From positions 252,294,510 to 252,358,509 of the forward strand of contig NC_061512.1 in the NCBI RefSeq assembly GCF_022539505.1: a stretch of 64,000 nt of DNA, written 5' to 3'. Below the pieces are notes generated by a model. It was not told the origin of the DNA. It saw nothing but the letters and a program-made list of their open reading frames with translations, and made no database searches. The DNA comes from Lolium rigidum. Its lineage: Eukaryota; Streptophyta; Magnoliopsida; Poales; Poaceae. Position numbers and translations under genes: made by a program. Of the stretch, positions 54,796 to 64,000 are shown piece after piece (position 1 is the first letter of the stretch; the number at the start of each line of letters is the position of its first letter).

Positions 54796-57241
54796 CTACT
54801 GGCCCCTTCCAGCTCCGCCTCTGCGGCCGCGGCCTCTTCCGCCTCCTTGGCCTCCGCGCTGGAAGGCCATGGCGATCAAGTCGGATCCACCACTTTTTTG
54901 GTCATCAGGGGGATTTTTCCGCTTGGTGCCGCTGCTGCTACCGTTATCACGGTTCTTCTTTTGCTGATGCAGGGGAATTGCTGTAGCTGCTAGATCTCCG
55001 CCTGCGTCGTCATCGGCGGCAGTAGGATCACTGGCGATGGTGATCATGTCATCCAAAGTCAGTTTATTAGCATTGACCAAGCAGGTCAACTTGTGCCGCA
55101 GCAGTCCTCCTCTCTGCAAGCCACCAATAAAGGCGTGCATTGCTGTGCGATTATCGACGTTCTCGCACTCGTTCCTGGTTTGCAACCATCGGGTGAGGAA
55201 GCTCCTCGATGTTTCACCCTTCTTCTGAATACATGCCCGTAGGTCGCTTGTTGTGGCAGGTCTTTTGTAGGTGCCTCCGAAGTGTTTCTCGAAGGCGTTC
55301 TTCAGGTCAAACCAGAAAAAGATGGAGTTCTTCTTGAGGTCACCGAGCCAGCATCCGGGCTGGACCTACAAGGTACAACTGAAGCATGCGGCAGGCAATA
55401 TTAGGGGTTCCTCCGGCGAAGGTTACTGCATTATAGTAATCCTCAATCCAGGTATCCGGCCTTTCCGTGCCATCATAATTCTTCAGGTTTTCGGGTAGCT
55501 TGAGGTTCATCCTTGGCTTTGGTTCCTCTCGAATCATCCTGCCAAAGCACTTTGGGCCGATGTAATCAGATCTGTACTCATTGAGGCGTTCTCGCGCATC
55601 GCGTGGGCCGCCGCCCGGGGTTTTTGAGCGGGAACGAGATCTCCGGCCACCGCCTCCGCCTCCGCCACTGGGTGGTGGTGAAGGGGACCTGCGAGGGGGC
55701 CTGTAAGATTTTTTGCTTCCTCCCTCTGATTCCCGGCGGTCTTCCCGTGGCTCGCTCCGGCTTCGGTGGCTACCTTCACCTTGGTGATAGTCTCCTCCGT
55801 CGTTCCGGCTTCGGCGGGGCTCCGGCTCACGTTCCGCGTTCCGGCTCCTCCTGGGCTCAGGCTCGCGATCGTTGTTCCGGCTCCTTCTAGGCTCAGGCTC
55901 ACGATCGTTGTTCTGGTTCCGACGTGGTTCCGGCGTACGCTCCCTGGTCCTCGGCGGCGGCATGTTGTCGCGGATGTTGATTCCACCGGCCCCATGGGGC
56001 CTGGTGTTTCCGGCTGGACTGCGGCGGCGAGGAGGCGGGGGACGCAGGTACCCGTTAGGCGGAGGTGACGGATTCCGGTACTTGTTCCTACCATTGTACA
56101 TCGCATCCTTTCCCTTCTTTGGATCTGACGGAGGTGTCTTTCATGGTATGGGGATCGGATTTGGGTGCTCCCTTGCTTTTCTTCTGCGCTCCGTGGATCC
56201 GGTGCGCGATTCATCATCGGGATGTCGATTGACATGGGCATCTTTCTGCGCGGTGGATACACGGTGATCCGGATTGGATTCCAACCTGCGCGAAGTATCT
56301 GCCTTACTCTGCTGCTGCACTGCTGAAGCAACGAGCTTGCGGACGTAGCTGATATCAGTTTCCTCGTCCTTCTTTTTCAGGATTTCCGCCGCCTTTTGCA
56401 TGTTATCCTTTGGAGTTGCGAGCGGCTGCTGTTCGATAGGGGTTGCGAAGTTGATCCTGCGGGGAGGGATTGCTTCTCTGACGATTCTATCAGCCTCCGC
56501 CTGTGCGTAGGTCATTTTCACCTCCCACTCTTTCCTCATACTCTTGACTTGCTCGAGTGTTTCAGTGATTTCGCGATCTTGTCTTTCAAAGCGATCCATC
56601 AGATGTGCAGCTTCCGCCCTCTCATCCAATATTGCAGCTGCGGTATTGGCGAACTTCTTGGCTGTGGCCAGCATCTCCTTTCTTGTGGCCTCTAAAGCCT
56701 CCGGATCTGCGGCATCGCCAGGGGTTATGGGTTTGTTGAGGACGTCAGACTGGGCGACTAAATCCATGCGTGCTTGCGCAACTATCTCTTCTGGGGACAG
56801 GACGTCTTCGTACGGACGCTCCCGATCTAACGGAGATCCTGCATTGGACGGTCCTGGGTCGGAGGTGGTATTTTCATCTTCCCGCTCCTGCTGATCCAAC
56901 GGTGCCACGGTTGCGAGAACCTGCATAGGCTGGGCGGAATCGACGTCAGGTTGCTCACCGCCTCCGAGTTCCTCCGAGCTTCGGTTGAACTCTTCCGTGT
57001 CCATGGAGGAGGAATCATCGGAAGTTGGGCTCGAGGTTGCCCAGGATCGATTCTTCACCCGGGGCATCGCTTTCTCCGACGTACACGCTACCGATCCGGA
57101 GCGTCGCCGTTTTCCGGGGCCACGACCCGCACGGGGCCAGCTCCGACTTCTTGAGGGGCGGCTCCTGCGGTATGGGCTATGAAGTGCACGAAGTGACACC
57201 TTTGCTTCTCTAACACCCGGGAGACCCAGGCGGATCCGCAT
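54796..57241 (-). pseudogene. Tat element gag, frameshifted
   Basis: Minus-strand frames 57241-56141, 56101-55340 and 55185-54796. The N-terminal part is helical and charged (DRFERQDREITETLEQVKS). The middle carries four near-identical Arg/Glu/Pro units (EPEPRRSRN at about 55800-55910). The core has PENLKNYDGTERPDTWIEDYY, the start of the capsid-like Retrotrans_gag domain, and CENVDNRTAMHAFIGGL. The end is Gly/Arg-rich (GGQGGGRGRGRRGG). Breaks at about 56130, 55340 and 54790. Confidence 0.72.
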
Positions 57242-57276
57242 TGGTCTTCCACCGTTGATCTCTGCTCGGGGGCGGA

Positions 57277-57376
57277 NNNNNNNNNNNNNNNNNNNNNNNN
57301 NNNNNNNNNNNNNNNNNNNNNNNNNNNNNNNNNNNNNNNNNNNNNNNNNNNNNNNNNNNNNNNNNNNNNNNNNNNN
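57277..57376. other. Assembly gap (100 N)
   Basis: One hundred unknown bases. The round length suggests a placeholder of unknown true size. It lies in the leader of the Tat element, between PBS and gag. Confidence 0.95.
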
Positions 57377-57687
57377 GCGGAATCTTCCTTAAGAAGTTCC
57401 CGCGACTCGCATCGGATCTTCGCGACCGTGTCATGCTCGCCGGCGATCGCGCGCCGTCACTTACCGCTGCGTTCCTCGTCGGAATCGACGGTCTCGCCGA
57501 TGAAGATGTGTATCCCGCCGATCGGGATGATGGAGAGCTTGACGGGGTTTGTCTTAGCCGGAATCCAGCATTCATCCTCAGGGACGATCGGGAAGTTTCC
57601 GGCATACTTGACGCGTCCCACGGCGATGGTGTCGCCGATGCCTCCGAAGGTAGAACCCTCCCGAGCCCGGCCTCCAGACGCCGCAGG

Positions 57688-57705
57688 CCCCACGGTGGGC
57701 GCCAA
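57688..57705 (-). other. Primer-binding site of the Tat element
   Basis: Minus strand TTGGCGCCCACCGTGGGG, directly next to the 5' LTR, a form frequent in grass Gypsy elements. Confidence 0.8.
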
Positions 57706-57706
57706 C

Positions 57707-58267
57707 TGTCGTTGCCTATTCGACGGTACCTCGGAGGAGGGATCCTCACGAGGGGGAGAAGAAGTAGGGGCCATAGGGCGGAGTGCACTCGGGACGGTGG
57801 TACGCGATTTACCTAGCTTCGGAACACCTGCACGATGACAGGGCCTACTGCTGCTTGTCTGGAACTATCCGTGCGCTTTCGCGTTGTTACAATGAGTTGT
57901 GGTTGTGCCTCTAGGGCTCCCAGGATCCGGCTTATAAAGCCGCACGGATCTAGGGTTTACAAGGAGAGTCCTAGCCGGATTACAGATTGCCTAACTACGG
58001 TACAATGTCTTGCCGTGTACGTCAAGGATCCGCCTTCCATATACGCCGTACTGGATCCGGGTTCCTCATGGGCCTCCCTGGATCCGGCTTCCTCCGAAGG
58101 TCGGTCCGGATCCGGCTTAGTGATCCTAGGCTGGACTTCATCCTTCATGATCAACAGCAACTGGGCCGCCCGATGCTGGCCACATGCCACACCACCGTCT
58201 ATGGGCCACCCGGGTTTGCCGGATCTAGGCACTGTCGATGGTACACCCATGAAGTATACCCACAATA
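57707..58267 (-). repeat. 5' LTR of the Tat element
   Basis: 561 bp, same length as the left LTR, ends ...CCACAATA before GGAAC. About 17 substitutions from the left copy by eye. Confidence 0.92.
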
Positions 58268-58564
58268 GGAACACAAATACATCGTTTGCAATTACATCAA
58301 TAATGAACTCAGGTGGATCATCTTTCCATATTTGAGGATTATCCACCGTCTCTCTAGCTAAAACATGAGCTCCAAAATTACACACCCTAGAACAAAAATG
58401 ACATCATTAAACTCTCTACAATGAAACATGCATGCAATCTTCCTAGATAGAAGCTGCAGGTCTCTATGTGTGGCACTCTTCGTCACATCAATAACTTCAG
58501 TACAATCTGAATTTATAATCAGCTTTGAATAACTTATAGCTTCAACCATCACATGCAGGGGCAT
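58268..58564 (-). pseudogene. LINE-type RNase H (RVT_3-like) relic
   Basis: Minus-strand fragments: EAISYSKLIINSDCTEVIDV (58564 side), REFNDVIFVLG, then in another frame CNFGAHVLARETVD and DDPPEFIIDVIANDV up to the Tat insertion. This is the order of the plant non-LTR RNase H C-terminus. A frameshift lies near 58380. The Tat element inserted a few codons before its stop. Confidence 0.65.
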
Positions 58565-60260
58565 GGTTCAGCGGAGACGGTCACCGCTTTATTTTTCTTC
58601 AGAGCGCCCAAGTTGTTGTTTTGAGACCTCATCTCGGGCATAGTTCATTTCAACATGAAATCATGGAACTATACATCATACACTATAACTCATTTAGACC
58701 ATGTGAATTAAGTACTGTGTTTCATTAGATGATGATGACAATTGCTGTGTTGATGAACATTATCGTAGGTTGAAGGGCAGCAGATCACTGAACATGTTAA
58801 TTATCTTATAAGAAAGACTCATCATATATGAAAAAACTCACGTGGAAACTCACATGGTTTTAAAACTATGATATCACATAGAGGAATTCGATCAAGCTAG
58901 TGTAGATGCTCGATCTAAATGGTACTTGTTTGGGCCTAAAAGTGAATATGAGTGTTAGATTTGGATTCATATGCCTAGAGGGTAGAAGTGGGCCTAGATA
59001 CCACAAACACATAGTCCGGATGGACTATCCCTGTTCATCATGCAGAAAACGAAGAAGTTGATAGAGATGATGGAGATGCGACCGCACTGTTTTCCCCTTA
59101 GATCTTACTCGAAGGACGCTATGTTTCTTCAAGATTCATGCTTTGTCTCGTCCCGCACCTCCTTGTTCATGATTTTTTTGAAGGGTATCGAAATGCGTTT
59201 ATTTTGTCAAGATAGATTCCTTGGCCAAAAGGGCGGCTGCTGCATACGCTCACGGTGACGGTGGGCAATCGGGCCCGCCTGTTTGCCCCTGGTGGCTCCT
59301 CTCAGGTACATTCAACGCTGGTCCTCTTCATATTCGATAATAATAATTTATTTCTATTTTTCATATTTATTTCGCTTCTAGAAGGTTATTGAAATAAATA
59401 AATAAATAAATAAATATAAGGGCTTTTGTGCCCTCCATATAAATTAAAACTTAAGTGGGACTTGATAAAAATCCAACAATTACGAAAAAATTAAAGGAAT
59501 TGTATAATGAACTTTGAAACACATATATATGTTTTGGACGTTCACCAACAGAAGTAGGTATTTTGCCAACCTCTTGATCTCACCGTCTTTTAGCCGATGT
59601 CGATGTAGCGCCGATTTCACCCAAAATCACTACTTTTGTTGATGTCGAGCCATGTGGCTACTTCGTTGGATGTTCTCTGATTTTAGCATCGTTACTTTTG
59701 TAGCTTTATCTCTATATATGTATAGTAAATAAAGTATTGTTGATAAGGATGACCAAAATGAACCCAATAAAAAATATCACTAGCGCAAAATTGAAAGTCA
59801 AATCATTGTTTGTTTGCATGTTGACGAGCCTAGATGTTGTTAGTGATGAAAATGTAGAAGATCAAACGGTAGAGGCTATTATAATATCAAATCTTTCTTA
59901 AGAGCACAATGAGATGTCTAGAATAACCTAATGCCATAGGAATAGGATACAATCTAACCCTCCCCTGGCGGTCACGCCGTGCCATTCCGGGGAGCCCCTC
60001 CTCACCGGCCCTCTGGCCCCCTCACGCCCCTCCCTCCCCCCCTCGCCGCAACCGGTGGTGTCGCCAGGGAAAGCCAGTGTGGCATGGCGGCAGAGGGGGT
60101 TCCATATTGTCGCGGCCCTAGAGGAGGGGCTGGTACCCCTCTCTTCTTCGGTGGTGGTGCGCGGCGTCGGTGGACGGAGGGCTATGCGGCGGTGGTGGTA
60201 GGCTAGTGGTGTTCCCTGATCTTGGCCCTTGGGGAGGAACTTTCTATATGACATTGGGCA
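58565..60260. other. Intergenic, no supported gene
   Basis: AT-rich with an AAAT microsatellite at 59389-59417 and a GC-rich patch at 59950-60210 with overlapping open frames on both strands and no motif. Confidence 0.5.
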
Positions 60261-60269
60261 TGATTTCTC

Positions 60270-60790
60270 TGCATGTCATTTAAGGAGCTGTTTGGGCACA
60301 TTTTACGGCTTGCCCATGAATGTGCCTCTAGCTGCAATATCAAGCATATACTTAGACATATGATTAAAGATCATTATAAATAAATGGAGAACTAACCATT
60401 CCTTCATCCTCTCCCATGCAAGCGCTAGTAGCTCGCGATCTTCCTGCCTAAAGCCTATAACGTTTGATCGAAGTTGCGTAGTCTTAGCTAGAAGAAAAAA
60501 AATTATTCATAAAAATATTACATCATTCCTCCCATGAAGTAATAGTGCCTTTAGGAAAAGCTAGCAACCAATATTTTGCCTTTCATCTAAGTGAGCAAGG
60601 GAATAAACACAACTTGACCGTTGGGGTCAACATTTTTTATGCGCATCATATCACATATCTCAGTAAATATATTTAAGTCCAAACTTGAATCATCAGCCTC
60701 CAAATTAATTATGTTGAACTAAACTTAAAAGTTAGGCTTAATTTCATAGTTCGCCGTTGTTACAATGGGCTGAGTGATAGGTCACGCATA
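60270..60790 (-). pseudogene. Degenerate Gypsy (Athila-type) gag fragment
   Basis: Complement translation in shifting frames gives GTITSWEEC, then FRQEDRELLALAWERMKEWL, MLDIAARGTFMGK and, upstream, NIFTEICDMMRIKNVDP. This order matches the capsid region of Athila-type gag (...F.Q.DGESL.EAWERFK...). No continuous ORF remains. Confidence 0.6.
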
Positions 60791-61330
60791 AAATCATCAT
60801 TATGGGTAGCATAATCCCCAACCTTACTTTCTATCATAGTACTATCTTGGTGAGATTGACACTGACAGTGATGGAGTGGTACACGGAACCCTGCGTATCC
60901 TAGAATATTGGCAGGTGTGTGCTACTTTATTTTTCAGCTTATTCAGCCATGTTTGTATGGCATCCAATCAGGAACAACTATACATTCGTGTGAAAACTTT
61001 ATGGCATGGTTTCCAAACTAAGTTCAACAGGACAATTCTCTACTCCAACAATCATAGTGGATCATTCTGCCGCGCACCACACCATCGAGTCTCAGCCTCT
61101 CAGGGGTTCTAAGTGTACTTTGCATATGCATATTTAATTGAATCGAACTCCCGTGTGCAATTGGGGAAAGGACGGGTCTGACCAAGCCTGATCGAACGCC
61201 CCCGGCTCTTTCTTCTACCTACCGCTGGCGCCGCACAAGCTGGAGCTACACCGGCCGCAGCGTCGCATGCTATGCCCTCTTTTGGACATGGTGGAGTTGA
61301 CCGCGCCGCCACCTAACTCCCGCCGACGCA
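60791..61330. other. Upstream region of the ODC gene
   Basis: No gene. 61140-61330 becomes GC-richer and probably holds the proximal promoter. Confidence 0.45.
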
Positions 61331-61331
61331 C

Positions 61332-61343
61332 TATATATAAATA
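61332..61343 (+). promoter_or_regulatory. TATA box of the ornithine decarboxylase gene
   Basis: TATATATAAATA, 219 bases before the ATG at 61562, with a CT-rich leader between (TCTTTCTCTCTGG). Transcription start expected near 61365. Confidence 0.75.
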
Positions 61344-61561
61344 ACCCACCGAGCTAGTTCATGATCACGTCGAAAGCCGCAGAAGCATTCGATCAAGCAA
61401 TCGATCTTTCTCTCTGGATTTGACATCGTCACCCTAGCCGCTTCTTCGTCTAGATTCTTGGCAAACCTTGAGCTAACTAAGCTAAGCTAAGCTTGGCTTG
61501 CATTGCATTATTCACTTCACCGTCGCCACCGTACCGTCGTCGCCAAAAGCTGTTGACGGAC

Positions 61562-62791
61562 ATGGGTGGAGGCAGCCCCATGCAGGCGGTGCTGGTGGCA
61601 CCAGGGGTGAAGGACAGGAAGGTGTTGGCGTTCAATCGGCACGCGCTCAAGGAGAAGGACGCCGTCGCCGCGCTCATGCGCTCCATCGCCGGCTCCGGCG
61701 TGCGTAGCGCGTTCCACGTCCTCGACCTCGCCAGGGTCCTCGACCTGCACGCACGCTGGCGCCGCGAGCTCCCCGACGTGCGGCCCTACTACGCCGTCAA
61801 GTGCAACCCTGAGCCGGCGATGCTGGGCGCGCTGGCGGCGCTCGGCGCCGGGTTCGACTGCGCCAGCCGCCGAGAGATCGAGGCCGTGCTCGCACTCGGG
61901 GTCGAGCCGGGGAGCATAGTGTACGCCAACCCGTGCAAGCCCGAGGCGCACATCGAGTACGCGGCGCAGGTCGGCGTCAACCTCACCACGTACGACTCCG
62001 AGGAGGAGGTGGCCAAGGTGAAGCGCTGCCACCCTGGCTGCGAGCTCGTCCTCCGCATCAAGGGCCCCGTCAACGGCGATGCTAAGGTCGACCTCGGCGT
62101 CAAGTACGGAGCGCTAGCCGACGAGGTGGTCCCGCTCCTCCGCGCCGCGCAGCGCGCGGGCCTCGCCGTGGCTGGCGTTTCCTTCCACGTCGGCAGCGGC
62201 GGGTCACGCACCGACGTGTACCGGGAAGCCATCAAGGCCTCTCGCGCGGCGTTCGACGCGGCTGAGGCCCTCGGCATGCCGCCCATGCGCGTGCTCGACA
62301 TCGGCGGCGGCTTCGTGGCCGGCGCCACCTTCCACGAGGCGGCAGCAGTCATCAAGGAAGCGCTCGCCCAGCATTTCGGCGACCTCCCACCATGCATTGA
62401 GGTGATCGGCGAGCCGGGACGGTACTTCGCAGAGACTGCATTCACGCTCGCGGCGCGCGTTATCGGGAAGCGCACGCGCGGCGAGGTGCGGGAGTACTGG
62501 ATCGACGACGGCGTCTACGGCTCTCTCAACTGCGTCCTCATGGACGACTACGTGCCGCGCCCGAGGCCGCTCAACGCCGGCCGCCCCGGTGAGAAGACGT
62601 ACGCGTCGACGGTGTTTGGGCCGACGTGCGACTCTCTCGACACGGTGATTACGGGGTACCAGCTGCCGGAGATGAGCGTGGGGGAGTGGCTCGTGTTCCA
62701 CGACATGGGCGCCTACACTACCGGGTCCGGCTCCAACTTCAACGGCTTCTACACGTCTGACATCAAGACATTCTTGGCCTACTGCAGCTAG
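61562..62791 (+). CDS. ODC: Ornithine decarboxylase (intronless)
   Basis: PLP-dependent group IV decarboxylase converting ornithine to putrescine, the first step of one polyamine route. 409 residues from ATG 61562; the frame is open further upstream to 61493, but only from a TTG, so that start is rejected. Visible motifs: PLP lysine K80 in PYYAVKCNP; HVGSGG at 209-214; phosphate-binding GEPGRYF at 283-289; DDGVYGSLN around D316; catalytic Cys356 in FGPTCDSLD; MGAYT near the C-terminus. Single exon, as is usual for plant ODC. GC-rich coding with strong third-position G/C, unlike the AT-rich flanks, which is normal for grass genes. No uORF or frameshift was seen. Lysine decarboxylase side activity cannot be excluded from sequence. 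Confidence 0.96.
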   Translation: MGGGSPMQAVLVAPGVKDRKVLAFNRHALKEKDAVAALMRSIAGSGVRSAFHVLDLARVLDLHARWRRELPDVRPYYAVKCNPEPAMLGALAALGAGFDCASRREIEAVLALGVEPGSIVYANPCKPEAHIEYAAQVGVNLTTYDSEEEVAKVKRCHPGCELVLRIKGPVNGDAKVDLGVKYGALADEVVPLLRAAQRAGLAVAGVSFHVGSGGSRTDVYREAIKASRAAFDAAEALGMPPMRVLDIGGGFVAGATFHEAAAVIKEALAQHFGDLPPCIEVIGEPGRYFAETAFTLAARVIGKRTRGEVREYWIDDGVYGSLNCVLMDDYVPRPRPLNAGRPGEKTYASTVFGPTCDSLDTVITGYQLPEMSVGEWLVFHDMGAYTTGSGSNFNGFYTSDIKTFLAYCS

Positions 62792-63430
62792 AGTACCACA
62801 GTATATATATGCTGGACGCCACACGTTGTTAATTTGTGTCATGTACATATTCGACATCTTGGGTTATGGCTAAGTTGATGCGGGTTGAGTAGAGAGTGTT
62901 GGTCCTACCTAAGGAGGATTGTTCATGCTACTCTCTCATTTCTAAAGTGTTTCAAAATTACCCTGCGTTCTAGCATTTGTCGAAGTATTTTGTAATATTT
63001 GACTACGTGTATATACAAAAAAAGTAAGTACCCATATTATCAAATTACACATGTGTTGCATGGCCCCACTATAAAAAAACCATCTATCACTAGTATCGAG
63101 CAGCTCCGAATGAAAGCCTCATTTTCTACTAGTGTATGTCCAGTCTTTGGTAGTTTGCCGTGTCTAAGACCACATGTACTCGGTATCTAAAACGAATATT
63201 CTTGGGGGAAACAGAGGCTTCTCGGACCACTTGAGGTGGCGAAGGATGAAATAAATTGAGGTCGGACGAACTTCAACGGATAAAAAAGATTGGTGCACAA
63301 AAATCAAAATTATATCGACACTTAATATTTTATACGATCTTAAGCACAATTACTTAGTACAATGGTAAATTCAAATTATACTTTAATATAAGTAGGGCCT
63401 ACAAATGTACCAATAATGAAGCTCTAGTGC
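62792..63430. other. ODC 3' flank, no further gene
   Basis: The 3' UTR probably ends within about 250 bp. The rest is AT-rich with no motif. Confidence 0.45.
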
Positions 63431-63434
63431 CGTC

Positions 63435-64000
63435 TACAAGTCCCAAGCAATGGCAGAGCTCTACCTTCCTTTTGAAAATCCTTTTTAATTTCAGCAAGAT
63501 CAAGACTTTTGAATATCCCTCGCTCGATGTAGCACACTAATCAAATCATTAAGACAACCATCAGACATCTTGCTGCACAACTTTGTTGATAATCTTCATA
63601 GTTGAGAAGGCCCGTTCAACTGTTGCCGTCGCCACAGGTAAAAGCATTGCCAACTCCATGATGCGGTAAACTGCAGGAAATATGGTGTTCCTTTTAAGTT
63701 GAACTGTCTTTTTAGTTAGGCTTACAATATCAAAACAATAAAATCTTCAACTCTTGTCGTATGAACATGGAATAGCTCAAGGGCATGTTGTAAATGCTCA
63801 CGCTCATAATCAGAGAAATCCTCATAATAAATCTCTGTAAGATGAGCAAGCTTATTCACATTAAACCTGGCAAATGAGTTTCTTGGATCAAGACAAGAAA
63901 TATTGTGAAGAACCTCTGAAGATGCCTCATTAAAACGATGATCAAACTCAGTGACAATGGATTCTATCCCAACATAGAAGGTGTAAATACGATAAAATGA
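63435..64000 (-). pseudogene. Degenerate hAT transposase, C-terminal part
   Basis: Minus-strand translation, entering from the right edge, gives EVLHNISCLDPRNSFARFNV, KLAHLTEIYYEDFSDYERE, and, after frame changes near 63720, ELAMLLPVATATVER-like sequence followed by a KMSDGCLNDL segment. This is the order of the C-terminal dimerisation region of TTF/DUF4371-type plant hAT transposases. Frameshifts and stops make it a pseudogene; the rest is outside the window. Confidence 0.65.

Larger units (their letters stand above)
31104..58272 (-). mobile_element. Tat-lineage Gypsy retrotransposon (outer element of the nest), with TSD GGAAC
   Basis: LTRs at 31109-31669 and 57707-58267 (561 bp each). The exact target-site duplication GGAAC is at 31104-31108 and 58268-58272. 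Minus-strand order: 5' LTR (right), PBS, gag, protease, RT-RNase H, second RNase H, integrase, antisense ORF, PPT, 3' LTR (left). The archaeal-type second RNase H, the DGGAS-type protease and an extra ORF on the opposite strand downstream of integrase are Tat/Ogre-lineage traits. About 17 mismatches between LTRs were counted by eye (about 3%). Subtracting the inserted 14.1 kb, the element is about 13 kb. pol carries frameshifts, so this copy is inactive. Confidence 0.92.

Noticed and set aside
59928..60254. Overlapping GC-rich open frames
   Set aside because: Opposite-strand shadows of a GC patch without motifs or gene structure.
61493..61561. Upstream extension of the ODC reading frame
   Set aside because: It begins with TTG, not ATG, and lies in the transcribed leader; ATG at 61562 gives the normal length.

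Overview
This is plant nuclear DNA, most likely from a grass of the Pooideae (Triticeae or oat/ryegrass relatives). Stowaway, PIF/Harbinger and hAT miniature elements, 5'-truncated LINEs, nested Gypsy and Copia retrotransposons and GT-AG spliced genes are all present. One retrotransposon family has LTRs that begin, on the minus strand, with the TGATACGTCTCC motif common in Pooideae repeats. The window is mostly transposable elements around three host genes. There is no bacterial or organellar material, no CRISPR array, and no tRNA or rRNA that I can support.

Layout. 1-8234: 3' part of a Sirevirus-type Copia element (pol, a downstream accessory ORF, several polypurine tracts, a 3' LTR full of CCGGT palindromes). 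It is inserted into the gag of a second Copia element on the minus strand (8235-10462: gag with one nonsense codon, long leader, primer-binding site, 386-bp LTR). 11.2-12.4 kb: a small inverted-repeat element and a 5'-truncated LINE with an 11-bp target-site duplication (TSD). 12619-13131 (-): a two-exon gene for a small, probably thylakoid-targeted protein. 14119-15006: a PIF/Harbinger element with TTA TSD.

16310-26800 (+): an 18-exon, 592-residue C2-GRAM-VASt membrane protein resembling Arabidopsis BAGP1. Its introns hold five Stowaway MITEs, a LINE tail and a 1.9-kb fold-back element. Intron 7 is GC-AG, and exon 11 has an alternative in-frame acceptor. 27.9-29.5 kb: a TIR element carrying a minisatellite that is split by a hAT MITE.

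31109-58267: a three-level retrotransposon nest, every level confirmed by an exact 5-bp TSD. The outer element is a Tat-lineage Gypsy on the minus strand (TSD GGAAC; gag, protease, RT, two RNase H domains, integrase, and an intron-containing ORF on the opposite strand). Inside that antisense ORF sits an Athila-like element without recognisable pol (34102-48219, TSD GTCAT). Inside its only ORF sits a non-autonomous gag-protease element (38334-45960, TSD CAAGC). By-eye LTR divergence is about 3% for the outer and about 1% for the inner element, which fits the nesting order. The outer element itself landed in the last codons of an older LINE-type RNase H sequence.

58.3-61.3 kb holds degraded LINE and Gypsy gag relics. 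61562-62791 (+) is an intact intronless ornithine decarboxylase gene with a TATA box. The window ends in a decayed hAT transposase. The host genes appear functionally unrelated: polyamine synthesis, a membrane GRAM protein and a plastid protein. I found no clearly new biological system. The most unusual features are the spliced antisense ORF of the Tat element, the fold-back element whose two arms preserve both states of a MITE insertion, and the non-autonomous element with its own acidic antisense ORF.
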